Assembly: GCF_901933205.1 (NCBI RefSeq)
Contig: NC_044573.1
Span: 60,875,993-60,939,992, forward strand
Length of the DNA stretch: 64,000 nt
Origin: Camarhynchus parvulus
Taxonomy: Eukaryota > Chordata > Aves > Passeriformes > Thraupidae
Reading direction: 5' to 3'
The notes below the pieces were generated by a model. It was not told the DNA's origin and did not search any database. It saw only the letters and a list, made by a program, of their open reading frames with translations. The position numbers were made by a program, and so were the translations under genes. Of the stretch, positions 9,673 through 22,175 are shown in pieces (position 1 is the first letter of the stretch; every line of letters begins with the position of its first letter).

Positions 9673-12600
9673 TTATATATATACAGTAATCTCTTATTTG
9701 GAAAACTTCATTAAATGATTTGGGTTAATATTTAATGATATTAATTCTTGCAAATGGAGCATTTTTTCATGACAGATCATGAAGAAAGACTACAGAACTA
9801 CAGAAGAACTACAGAAAGAAAGGGATGCCTGACCTGCATCAGACAGAATTTTGGCCTCACTTTCTCAGGGTCCCAAGTTGTAAGCAGGACAATGCTGATA
9901 ATATTGCCACTAATAATTGCAGGGTGCTATCTCCCTACTTGACAATCTGGGAGCAGGTAATGGGTGTACCTCATAAGCTGTCCATTGCCAGGAGAGACTC
10001 TTGCTTGTCACTTGAGTTTTTTAAGTCATGATGGGTCAGCTTTCCAATAGATTTGCTGGAAATGAGTGGCATCCTGGTGGAAGAGATGAAATTCTAATGT
10101 TGTTAACAAAGGGTAAATTCCTATCTTAAAAAAAATTAAACCAGAAATATATAGAAATCTAAAATTAAAAGTATAGAACTATGTATCAACCTTCAAAAAC
10201 TATGCTGTTTGCTTATTCTGTAAATATGGTTTAAAATGCATTTTATCTATTTCCACATTGTATATTTGCAGCCTCCACAGTTGGTAAATTTGTTAACAGA
10301 CTGGTATAGTTGCTTAATTAAGACTATAAAAGTAGTTTCAACTTCATATTTGAGATAAACTCTTCTGTTTTGCAAGTCATGGGGACAGACAAAACAGTCC
10401 TTGGTCTGTGCTTTTGCTTGGTTTTCATTTGTGTGCAACAAATTGTTTTCTCTGAAGTGTCTGTATGGAGATTTGCATGAATACGACTGCAGCAGAGAAT
10501 TTTAGCAGAACTCTATGAAAAAAAACCCAGAGCAGTACAATGAAAAGTATTACAAATACTTGCTGTTCTGCAGAGAACTTAGGTATTAAGCTGCAGGAGA
10601 AAGAGACAATGAGGTTCTTTATGCACAAATACAGTCAGATGCTCACTTCTCCTTTGCATCTCTTTAAGTTAATGTAACTTCAGTGAAATGTTTCTTTAAA
10701 ATAGTGAGGTTATCCTGCAGGCGAAAACGTGTTCCAGAAAGCACCACAATACGTTGTGAGGTCTCTCTAATTTATTGACCATAGAAAATATCTGTGACCA
10801 TTTGTGTTTTGCATCTCCATGCAAACTGAAAATTCAAGGCAGAGATAAAGCACTGAGCATTCTGGGAGATGAAACCTGTTGCACATTATGCCAAAAGTAG
10901 TAGCAGTGGAAGTAACTAAAAAACATTCTCTGAGGCGAACCCAGATTTAGCGCAAAGAAAAGCTGCACCCGTGATCATATCAGAATTTGTTCTACCCCCT
11001 GGAGCCAATAACATGGCTTCCATGAGCTAATGATATTCAGGTTTCTGTCCTTCAATTTTTAGTGGGTGGCTTTGAAGTGTTACCTCCAGTGCCACAAAAT
11101 GAGAGAAATTTTCTCTGCAAGAGAGATAAAAGTGATACATCTTCTGGCAAGGACCTAAAAGTGGGTAGTCAAGGGTCTAGAGGGCCTTAATCTTTTCCCT
11201 CTAAGGCAAACTAATTTAAAAAATATACTATCAGGCTTACAGCAGATCATAGAAACTCTTGAGGGCACATTTGGGTAGTAGATCAGGAACATTAGGGGTG
11301 TAAAATTGATTAACAGAGCTGTGCAATCAGAAACATAGAGAAAGCTTATGGTGAAGGTCCTGCCAGAAGTAACTTGTTATTAACCCATTTGAAAATGCCA
11401 TACTAGTATATAAAAATTTAGAAAGCACCTTTTTTCTGTGACACTTGCACTAAAAACTGATGTCAATGCTAAACTCCAGCAAAGAATGCTCAGAGTTACC
11501 ATGCTAGAGAGTAACTTTCCTGTTTTTCCCCAGCTGCACAACACGAAGGCAGGGTAACTGGACTGTATTGCAAATCAGTTCTGCTCCCATCCAAATTTAG
11601 GGACAGGATGCTGAAGGGTCCTCTGCATATAAGGTTCAGTATTATGTTACTGGCCTAGGTCAACAAAAGTATAAGACACAAAAGGGAAAGGTGAAAAAGA
11701 AAGCTAGATAGTGATAAAATACAAATTATAAATATTTAGTTAACGTTCTGTCAATATGTTGTGGATCATCTCTAAGGAGCTTTTATTGTAGGATGCTAAA
11801 ATTGCTAAATCATGTGGAATGAGTCATGTAATATGTCTCTGCATTTGAAAAATGTTTTGGAAATTGATCTCTGAACAGATGAGGGCCTATAATTTAATTA
11901 ATAAGGTCTGTGAAGATGGATTCCATCCCAAAATGACACATGCTGCTGTGATAACTGTGATCTCCTGCTTGAATATGCCAGAGGAGTAGGAGTCGGAATG
12001 TGTCAGAACATGTTGAAGTAGACAAAAAAATCCTGTAGATTGAGGTGGATTCCTGAAGAGTTAAAGAGCCAACATGGACACAGGATGCTTTGCCAAAACT
12101 TACTGCTTCTCTAAGCCTACAGACTCCAGCTTCTGATGTCATTTAAAGCAGCCAAGAGTCAATCTGATCTGATAGAACAATAGCATAAGTATCACTGTGT
12201 TGGTTAGGTGTTGGCCAAAGCTGTCTATACTCTAGGCAAAAATCCATTTATTGTTAACATGTGGTTTCCAACCCACCCAGCTCAGCCCCACCTCTTCTTT
12301 TCCAAGGAGAACAGTAGCTAAGGCACCTGCGTAATTTCCCCTTATAAACAGAGAAACCCTTACCCAGTTTTTGTTTCCTTATTCCTGCTTCATTTCTTGC
12401 AGTTGAGATTGCAGTTGTCTTTATCTGCTCTCCATAGTGTCACTCACTATGACCTTGCATCCTTGCAGCTGGGGGAGCTTTGTATTTTGCTGGGAATGGA
12501 ATTGCCTCAAGGTAACTGGCATTTCCTTCCAGGAGCAGGATTCAGACTCTGACTGTTGCTTGGTTATATGATACCACTCATGATGAGTGAAATCAGTCGA

Positions 12601-13234
12601 GTTGCTAACTCTCTGCTGGATTTCATTCATATTTCAAAGAGGTTTAAGAACAATAGGTGCTATGTTATCTACTGCCAGACATACTGCCAAATTGTCTGAG
12701 TCCTCTAGAGCTTGTGCCTTTAAAAGAATACATTTTTCTCAACAGATATCTACTTCCAATCTGCAGAGTAACAGCACTGAATATAAAATTAGGGAATTTC
12801 TTCATTTATATAAAGGTAAGAACTGTGTTATCATATTCATTGACAAGCAGATCGAATAATTTCCAGTAATTTCTTTTCCTAAACTAGAATGAACTAGAAA
12901 TGCCACTAACTTGGCCATTCTGTGCAACACATACTTTTCATTTGCCTATGATCCATTTTAAAAGCATGTGATGATTTTAAAATACTCAATAGATAAAGAT
13001 TTATAGCATGATATTACATTCCTGAGAAAACTGGGACAAGAGAATGTAAGCAAATATAGAAATACAGAAAATGCTCCTATTTTGATAGTTGTGCTGTACA
13101 TTTATGTGGTGAGAAATCAGGTGACTAAAGATGACAGAGAACTAATGGATTTGCCTACAAGGACCAGAAATATGCAGTCTCAAGAATTGCTCTGGGATGA
13201 AGATGGTTACACTGAGGGTGTTGTTTTCCTTCCA

Positions 13235-13503
13235 CAGGTAACAATCAATAGCTCAAAGGAAAACAACCTCAAGTTGTGACAAAAAAGTTTAGATTGACTG
13301 TTAGGAAGTACTTCTTCATGAAAAGGGTGTTCAAGCATTGGGACAGACTTCTCAGGGAAGTTTTGGAGTTGCCAACCCTGGAGGTACTTAAAAGATGTGT
13401 AGAGGAGGCATTTAGGTTTAGAGTTCAGTGGTGGACACGGCAGCGCTGGGTTCATGATCTTATAGATCTTTTCCAGCTTAAATGATTCTATGATCCTGTG
13501 ATA
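13235..13503 (+). mobile_element. CR1 LINE fragment, 3' end
   Basis: This is the 3' tail of an avian CR1 retrotransposon in sense orientation. Diagnostic pieces appear in order: 'aacctcaagttgtgac', 'ttaggaagtacttcttcatg', 'aagggtgttcaagcattgg', 'cctggaggtacttaaaag', and the terminal 'atgattctatgatcctgtg' with its short CR1 end repeats. The C-terminal reverse-transcriptase reading frame is still open (13276-13485) and contains the CR1-like stretch KHWDRLLREVLELPTLEVLK, but it is heavily diverged. The copy is 5'-truncated, as most CR1 copies are, and has no separate promoter. It is not an active gene. Confidence 0.93.
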
Positions 13504-16500
13504 ATAAGCTTTAGTTGTAAAAATTCTTACACAACAGGAAATAAATTTACATGGCAAATTTCTATTATTAAACTGAAAAGAAAGCCTTGCATTGAAGCTA
13601 GTAAGTTGAAAGGTACCTTAGTAGAAAGTGATATAAAATGTTACAGGAGTTGCTCTTAGGTTGGAGAATTTGCTATACTGGATTACTCATTACTACTTTT
13701 CTTGTTAGCAGGAAACAATAACATAGTTAATTATTGCCTCTTCCATTCTCAGGTTTGTAGTTTTCTGCAGAAGTAGAAAATAAGGCAAATATCTCCTAGA
13801 ACAACTTCTTTGGAGACCATGTGGTCCATGGGGTCTCAGAGGAAAGTGTTCACACATTGCAGGCAATCACTGCATCATTTAAGCAGAGCTAACAACATAA
13901 CCTATATAAAAAAACCAGCTTCTTCTTTCCAAATGAAAGAGGAGCATAGACTAGAAGGATGCATGAGGAGCGATGTTGCTGGTTCTGCTGTTGTCATCTG
14001 CTCTTCACAATCTATCTTGCAAATTGTGGGTTATAACAATGGTAATAGAGAAATGGAAGTGTGAAAGAAGATGAAATGATTTGCAATTGCTCCAAAGAAT
14101 AGAATTACAGGCCTGAAGTTTGTGTGTTACTAGATACAAAAAGAATGCAAAATATTAAGTGTTTCCTGCAACAGGCCATTCTAAGAACAAACATTGCAAG
14201 GATAATAAATCCAAAGGCTTCCAGAGACAAACTAGTTAAAAAGTTTGTTTTAGCAAGGAACCACAGTCAAACCACTAAGAGTAGGGAGATCCAAGTCTCT
14301 TCACATTGCAGTTAGTGGCCACACATCATGCTCCAGATTTGGGGTCAAGCTCTCACAGTAATGATTTAGGAGTCTAAGTCCCATGAACATTCCCTGTGGC
14401 CACCCTCGGGTTAGAAGCAACAAGCGACTGCACTTCTTTCAGTGGTGTGAGGAAAGCTGAAGAATCCCGTCTCCAGCTGCTCCCAGCCAACCTTGTTAAC
14501 CTGAGCTGGTTTGGGCCGTGAGGCAGATGGCAGCCGAGTCTGAGTGCAGGGATAGAGAGATCCTGGGGACAATAACCTGTTAGGGGTTTTCATCCCACAA
14601 TTCCCAGAGCTTCTGAAAGGACCGTTGGAGAGGGACAAGCAAGCAACAGAAAATCCTAAACATCTCAGAGAGCTGACAGAAATTTCTTAGACAGAAATGT
14701 TACGCAAAATTGAATTCTCTGTGTGTGCTCTTTTATTTCCTTCCATTTTCTGTTTTAAGGAGAGATTTGTGATTAATCAGATGTGATTAAAGAAGGCTGT
14801 AAAATTGGCATCTGGATATTTATTTTATAATAAGCTGTAATTACATTAGTGTATTAGAGTAAGATACAGTTTGGTATCTATTATCTCTCTGTGCCTGTGG
14901 GCAGGCATCCAAGGGCATCCCTCACAGGGATCTTCTTCTCCCTAATGTCCCTTACACCCAGGGTGGGTAAGGGAGCTTCAGGGCCCTGCACCTCTCCCAG
15001 AGCTCTATAATCACACCGGATGGCAGCTAAGTTTCTAAAGGTAGCTGGGAAAATGGGAGTTTTTCTGAGTACTCCTCCTCTGCCACTTAAACAGGTTAGA
15101 AATAGTATCATTTGTGTAAAATGGCTTGAAGGGGACTGTATTTGGGAAGCAGCTTTGACTAGACACAGACACTGTAGTCTTCTAATCTGAAACAAGTTTT
15201 TGTGGTGAAATAGTGCCACCATTGATACCAACCATCATTCAGGCTTTAGGACTGAATATGATAATACTAAGGAACTAATTAGTAGCTCTGCGTTGGCTCG
15301 TAAGTGATCATGAGATACTGTACAGCAGTTTCCTTTTTCTTTGGTCCTAGTGGTATTCTTGCAGACATCTTGGGACTTGAACCAGGATTTTCCATGTTGG
15401 GCAAAAGAATATTCACTTAATAGGGGGCAGTATTGCATTGAATTTTCATATACCCATGGGCATACAGAGCAAATAGATCTCAGAAGACATTACTTCAATT
15501 AGTACTGCTGTGAATAAACATTTCAGCTTTTGTTTCACACAGTTACAGTTCTCCTTTCTGAGTGCCAAAGGGGATTGTACAGGGGTGTCCAAAGGTCAGG
15601 AAGAACAATGTTACCAAGCCTGTTTGTGAAAAAAAATGCATGTAAAAACACTTGGAGTACTTAAGAGCAATTTATAGAGCCATCTAGATAATGTTACAGG
15701 AGTTACTGTTATGCCAAGAGCATAATACTGTGTTAGTCCTGCTTATCTCATTTCATTTAATTGACAGACAGTTCTTGTACCAGACCAATTCATGCTTCTG
15801 TGAAATAAGGAGAGTTGCACAGTTGGGCTTATTTTAATGTTTTTACCACCTGGAGACAGCAATGGGCTTTCAGTGCAAGGAACAAGGAAACTCCTTTCCT
15901 AACAGAAGTGCAAATAGAGAGGAGAACTCTCTGTAAGTAAGGAATTGTATAATACAGTTTATTCCCTTTCTTGAATGTGAGTTTATCTGCTGGAGTCCCG
16001 TTCTCTGATAATATTGATGGCGCATTTTAAACACTGAAAAAATTCCACCCAAATCTTACTGCGGGAGGCTAATGTAAGAAGCTGCCATTGAGTATTATTG
16101 ATGGTGTATCAGTAGGGGTGGATGAGCAGCAGAGGGAGTGAATGCTCTGGAAGACCAATATGACCCATAATTCAGAAAAGGCAAAGAACACAACTGGATG
16201 AAACTAAGAGTGCCCCCCTCACAACATTGTACATGTACTCTTCATCCCTGAGACAATGGCAGTGACAGCTTTTGGAAGTAAACTGATGTGCTTGCTTTCA
16301 AATTTACCTTGTCTCAAAGTAAATACGAGTTCAGAGACTGTGAAATGGAATAATAATACAAATTGTATACAAAACTGGAAACGGTGATTAAGGATCTATG
16401 ATAACACTACAGAGATTTCCCATTTTGTCTACAGGTAAAAGTGTTAAAAGTTTTCCTTTTGATTTTGGGACCTCATCCATAAGACATTTGAAACATTGCA

Positions 16501-19500
16501 TTCACACAGAATATCAGAAGAAGAAATATCGTATTAGACTATGTTGCATTAAATCACAGAAAGGAAAATAATATGTTGTAAAGCATGTAGAACTTCAATC
16601 ATTCTTTTTATGCAAATTGCAGTGAAACTATCGAATCCCCCACACAACTGAAAATCAAGAATTAAAATGGAACTTGCATCACAATCCTAGCTAAAATAGT
16701 GAATTATTGAGTTATCATCCTGTAAGCTTTAATCCTCTGTCATTCTCTTTCTGCCAATTACTATCAGGGTGTCTTTCTCACTCTTCATGGATAATATAAG
16801 GATTTTCTTGACAAGAAAAAACCCACCACTATGGTCACATGACACAAAATACTAAGAACAAATTCACATCATCAGCATAAGTGTGCCAAAACCAACTGAC
16901 CACCCAACAGTGCACCAGGAGGATTTATGCCAGATCTTATAATATCTTCCTGTGCTGCTCTATCTTTGTGCTGGCTCAGCTATTTTAAGTCCTCCTAAAG
17001 TGAGAACAAAACAGGCATAAAAAGGCCTAAAATGGCACAGACTCTGTAGTGAGCTGTGGTAAATCGGACAGAGATGGGGATGGAGTTTGGGCTTCACAGG
17101 TGACCTGATGGGGTGCATATCTCTGAGCGCTGTTCACCACAGAATGCAGAACATTTGAAGTTGGGATTGAGAAGAAAACTTCCTTGGGCCAAACCATTTC
17201 CTTGGGCTGGAGCTCCTGTCAAACATGCAAAGTGCCTTGGCCAGACTCCAAAAGTCATTGCACGAACCTGCTCCTCGCAGGGATGAGAGAAACAGACAGC
17301 TAGCACCTAGCACTGGCACTGGAGAATAAGAGGATGTGCCAGAGATACCAGAACGAGATTCCTGAGATGATCAGATTAGCCCTGATCATTTTCTGTATAG
17401 CCACAGCTCTTCTGAACAAGTCAATTCAATTTGAAATAATTTTATCATAGATATTCTTCTTTTAGCAGAGAAGGGGTGGTTCCTTGCCCCCATGAACTCT
17501 CAGTAATTTTATTTATTACTTTATTTAAGGTCCCTTCAAAGGGACTACATACAGGGATGAGGCAGTCTCTGTTGGAAGTACATTTGAACGGGTTCTGTAA
17601 GAATAAGAGAAAACTCTGTTAGCAACTTAACATCAATATTTTTTTTTCAAGGAATGAGTAAAGGTATGAAAATACTTTTAATCTGGTCTCAGGAGTGTCT
17701 TCTATGGCCTTTGGTAGGGAGATAAAAGAGTCTGTGTGATGTTTATACAGCCTCCCGCAGAGTAATTGCCATAGCAGCTCATATAAAAGCAACAGTAGAA
17801 AGGTGTAAAAGTCATTTGCTGGGAAGAAATAGGAAGCAATCAGCAACACTTTAAACAAATTATTGCCATGAAATCACTCTCTCAGCTTGAGATAAGCACT
17901 CGGGGTCTGTTAAAGCTATAACAGCCCTGTGGCTTCTTCTCCTGAGACGTTTTACTGTTAAGTTTTTTCCCTAAATGAGGGGATGCAGTGGAGTTATGCT
18001 TTAAGCAGTGTTGAATGTGCTTGTCCCCAGGCAGCAGCTGTTAACCTCACCGTTTGTGAATGTGTGTGAGTGTCCGTGTGTGTGCAAGGACTTTTCAAAT
18101 GCACAGTTAAGTGCGATGTCCTTTTCCAGCAAAGCACAAATCTGTGTGGGTTAAGCTGTGTGGAATTGCTGTTTGCAGAGGAGCCTCTGCAGATGTCTGT
18201 GGCAGGCAGCAGGGCTCTGAGCTGCCCCGAGAGGGAAGCACTTGGCACAGGTGAGCTGGGAAAGGAATATCCTTTCTGCAGAAACATAAAGGACTGGAGG
18301 ATTTTTGAGGCTGCCTATGAACCTGGGCCAACTCTGTGGTCACCCTGGCTCCCAGGGAGGGAGATGTTCTTTCCTGGTGCTCTGCCTTTGGAGAGAAAGT
18401 GTGCCTCTTGTGAATCTCCTACCCTGCCCTTGGCCAGGGGCCACATCCGCGCTGAGCGTTTGGCTGCTTGCTCCAGCTCCTGGTTACCACATCCAAAGGG
18501 TGCTTGAACTGTGAATCCAGTTTGTTGTTACGGGAAATTCACAAGTGTTTGCTTTTAGATTCTGCCATATTTCTGTGTGTGCATGTCTTCTTGCTATTGT
18601 TTCTACTAATTCTCTTCTTTTTAAGACTTCTTTTTCTGCTTTTTTTTTGGAAACAGATGGATGTAGGTGGAGAAAATGAATATAAGACCACTCACTTTTG
18701 CCTTTTACTGAAAATTCAAATGTCTGCCCATTCCCACTGATGTCACTGGTAGGATTAAGAGTGCAGGTGGGGACTAAACAGATGAGCTCTTGAGAAGGAA
18801 ATTCTCATTTTGTAAATCTTCTTTCTGAAAGAAACTTGGCTGCCCAGAGCTGCAGGGCTCCAGGGTTATGATTCAAAGGAAAAAAAACAGGAACAGCAGT
18901 GGATTGTGTGAATATGTACAGAGCCATGTTAACATGAAAGCAATCATGACTGAGGTGTGGTGGTCCTTGAATATGGGGAAGGGGCAGTGACTGAGGGGGA
19001 TGGGAGGTTACAGGGCCACCTTTAGTGTGAGAAAATGGTTCTTGGCATTTGCTAGCCGTGCCTGAGCGATGCAAGCAGGCTCAGAGGCAGCTGTGGGCAC
19101 AGCTCCCAGGAGCCTGCTGACAGCCAAATGTCAGAGGCAGTCATGGGCTGGTGCTTAAGCCTTTTGCCTTGTTTTGCTGAATTCACCAGAGCAGGCATAG
19201 CCAGAGCAGAACTGGCATGCAGGAGCTAGCTTGAAAAAGAGAGATCTCTGTCATGAAGGGGAGAAACAATCCCAGTATTCCCAGTAGGAACGCTGATGGA
19301 CAGAAATGTTGCAGATAAGTCTTAAATCAATGAGAAGAAAATGGTAATGGAAAGGAAAAGATCCAATCAATCCCCAGCTGCCTGGTTATAGGTATCAGTT
19401 TTTTAATTTAGGTGCCCAGGTTGCAGGGATAGCCCCTTCAAAACACTTCTGTTGGAAGAGATTTGTAGGTGTTACAGAGCCAGGGTTCATAGACTTGGGT

Positions 19501-21602
19501 ATAAACAAGCTGTAGCGGACTCTGGTTCTTATTCTGTGCCTTTCTGACCAACTCAGCACCACCTACATTGCAGCACTCATAAACTTTCCAGGAGGTAAAT
19601 TGACCCAGAGGGGAAGTGTGAAAGAAGGATGCTGCTGGTCTTTGTTGCTGCTTTTCCACCAGCCTGGGAGCTTTCTCAGTCATACTGGAAGGTGCTGCTA
19701 CTTGTGTTACTGTAATGCTCACTTTCCTTTTCTTAATCACTTAAAAGTTACTGAATGTCTTACTTCCATCTAAGTTTGTGACATATCAGGCTCATTTTGA
19801 AATATTACTGAAGTTGGATTTATTTGACATTTTCTTATCAGTCATTGGTTGTGTTCTGCATTTTCTTTCAAGCTACTGTATATTCCTTGCTAAGGATTTG
19901 ACTTCAGTTAATACTAAGTGAAGATGAATCCAGATCACAAAAATGGAATTCATCCATCTCTGGATTCAAAATCTCCAAAAGTCAGGACCAGTGCAAGATA
20001 GAGTTTGTTCAGGCTCATGTCTGAATGGAAAATATTCAAACCTGTCTCAAGGTTTGTTTATGTGGTTTTTGATTTGAATATTACATGAAACAACTGCTGT
20101 TTAATTAGTGAGGCATTGTAGAAATTCTTCTTACGGGTGTAATTTCCTTTGATCTCTTGCCTGAGGAAGGAGTTTAGTAATGGAATCACTGCTCCTTCCT
20201 ATTACAAGCACACATAATTGTAGCTGCTTTGTCCTGGTTGTGGACTAGATTATTTCTTGACTGCTTTTTAAATATTGCTTCTTCCTCTTATGTAGTTCTT
20301 CTCTCAGGATCTAGCCATACATCTCTTGCTTCTTTACTAGTCCATGATGGATTAGTCTTCATGCTTCATGCTGCCACTATTTTATTAGGGTCTTTTGATT
20401 AGAAAAGTGATTAGTGAGCATCTTTTGTGAGCTGTATGCATAATCTCATGGGTTGCTTCACCTTTACTTTACAGTTTTTTACATCTAGGTGGAGAACAAG
20501 CAACATCCAACAATTCTTACCAATGCAATCAACAAGCTTAGAAGAGTTGCACATGTGCAGTTATTTACTTGTTATGATGGCACTGCCACTTTGGGACTTT
20601 CTGGGGCACCTATCCTGTTGACCTCTTTGGTGTTAGGTGGCCTGAGCCCTGTGCATGATGCTCTGTAATTGTGTTTACTCTGGCAGGAAGCAGTCTGCCT
20701 GGACACGCTGTCAGGCAGAGTGCAGGAGGTGAGTCTGGCCTCTTTCCTTCAGGAGAAACAGCTGGGCTGGAGCCAGGCAGGGAGGAGAGGTCAGCAGGTC
20801 ACCCTGGGGTCAGGGATGCAAAAACCTGAATTTCAGTAAAGTCCTAGTTTCCTCAGACACAGCAAATCTTCCCTCCCACCTTTTCATCTTTCATCTCTTC
20901 CCTCTCCTCCCCAGCCTTGGCATCTGTGGGGCCATGTAGCTCATCTTTCAGCAGCAATCAGAGGAGCTGCTGATATCCTCACTCTGTGTGCCTTTCGCAA
21001 GCTTGGCAGGAAAAATAATCTCCATAGCTAGACCAGACTACAGCATAAGGTGACCCCAAAAGTGAGGTTTGAACCAGCAGCTGAAAGGGCAGAGCAGGCT
21101 CTAATCCTTTAGCAAGGTGTACCCAGTTGTATAAAAAGGGAAAGGAAGGCTGCAAGAGACAGAGAGAGGCAAAAGAGTTCCTCCTGCCCCACCATCTCTG
21201 CTGAAGGGATGTGTGCGTGGGAAAATTTCTCTTGCACCCGTTTATGGTACAAATTGTGAGAGATATGGAGATATGTGTTCACTTGGAGTGATTTCACCAC
21301 TGCCCTTCTGACTGAGTTTTTCCCCCCTGTAGATTATCATGCACTCTTTTCCATCACTTTCTGACTGCCTGGAATGGGACCTTCAGCATCTAAATAAATG
21401 CTTAGATACAGCAAACATGGCAAGAAATCACCATTCAGTCAATGCCAGAGCTTCCTTTTTTTCTCCTCTTTACTTGCTTCCTCCTGTGCCCACTGCCTCT
21501 GACGTTTAGCATCCCCTCTTGCTTTTAGGAAGAGCAAACTAACAGGTGGAAGAGAGCTGGTGAAACAGAGGAAAGCTCCTTGCATGGTGCTGTCTCTCAG
21601 TG
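13504..21602. other. AT-rich non-coding stretch
   Basis: No exon, RNA gene or clear mobile element is recognisable. The longest frame is 145 codons at 18070-18507 on the plus strand; it overlaps a 97-codon frame on the other strand and has no identifiable domain. A homeodomain-type palindrome TGATTAATCA lies at 14770-14779 inside an A/T-rich segment without obvious repeat character. An imperfect TG run lies around 18056-18084. Confidence 0.6.
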
Positions 21603-21660
21603 CTCTGTGCCTCACATTCACACCTGTAAAATGGGATTGAAACTTCCTTGCTAAACAGAG
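21603..21660 (+). repeat. Probable MIR/L2-type SINE core relic
   Basis: The string 'ctctgtgcctcacattcac' followed by 'acctgtaaaatgggattga' matches the well-known MIR/L2 3' word order (tgcctca, then ctgtaaaatgggg, then ataa). Only this short part is legible and its flanks are too decayed to place. MIR-class elements are rare in birds but survive as ancient relics. Confidence 0.5.
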
Positions 21661-22084
21661 TGACTGAAGAAATGAGAATATGTCAAGTACCCAGAAAGAC
21701 AACTGGATATCATATCTGAGGAAGAAAACAGGGCTGAGCTAGTCTTCTTGGCAAAAGCAAGATTGAACCTTGATTTAATAAAGCAGGATGACGCCATGTA
21801 CCTCAATGAGCTGGCAGCTGTGAGAGGGAGGGTAAACCCCACTTGGTGTGCGTTTATGAGCAGAGCTTTTGCAGCACCCTGCTGTCACATGTTGCTGTGT
21901 CCTTCTAGCTTCCTGCTGAGCTCAGACTTCAGCCAGGCCCTCCCGACATCTGGACAGGGACCTCACTCTGCTCATCACACAAAGAGCTAAGCAAGCTGCC
22001 CAACTCATATTTTGAAGCAATATAACATTTTTTGCAGGTCCACTGTTCTCATTCTGCATGTAGATATTTTAAAAAGCCCATACA

Positions 22085-22175
22085 GGCTTTGGTGTGGTTA
22101 TTATTATGGTCTGGACCTCTTGGTTGGCAGACACTCTATGAACACATGGCAGGAGTTTGCAAACTAAGTATCTGT
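22085..22175 (+). repeat. Possible ancient L2/MIR-like relic
   Basis: 'ttattattatggtctggacctc' is followed by 'agacactctatgaacacatggcag' and 'aactaagta'. This echoes an old amniote dispersed repeat in which a ttattatt start is followed by a 'gcactgtacaaacaca' motif and 'caatctaagta'. It is strongly diverged and judged by eye only. Confidence 0.35.

Larger units (their letters stand above)
4036..13234. other. AT-rich non-coding stretch with small simple repeats
   Basis: No coding exon or RNA gene is recognisable. The longest frames (about 120-128 codons around 7475-8068) overlap each other on both strands in pyrimidine-rich sequence and resemble nothing known. Minor simple repeats lie at 4696-4771, 8186-8206, 8929-8949 and 9615-9672. 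A stretch around 5140-5260, with an E-box cagctg and TAATTT-type words, and one around 6340-6440 look compositionally ordered, but conservation cannot be judged from a single sequence. Intergenic or intronic DNA is the best reading. Confidence 0.6.

Noticed and set aside
18070..18507. 145-codon plus-strand frame
   Set aside because: No recognisable family; opposite-strand frames overlap it. One or two frames of this length are expected by chance in 64 kb.
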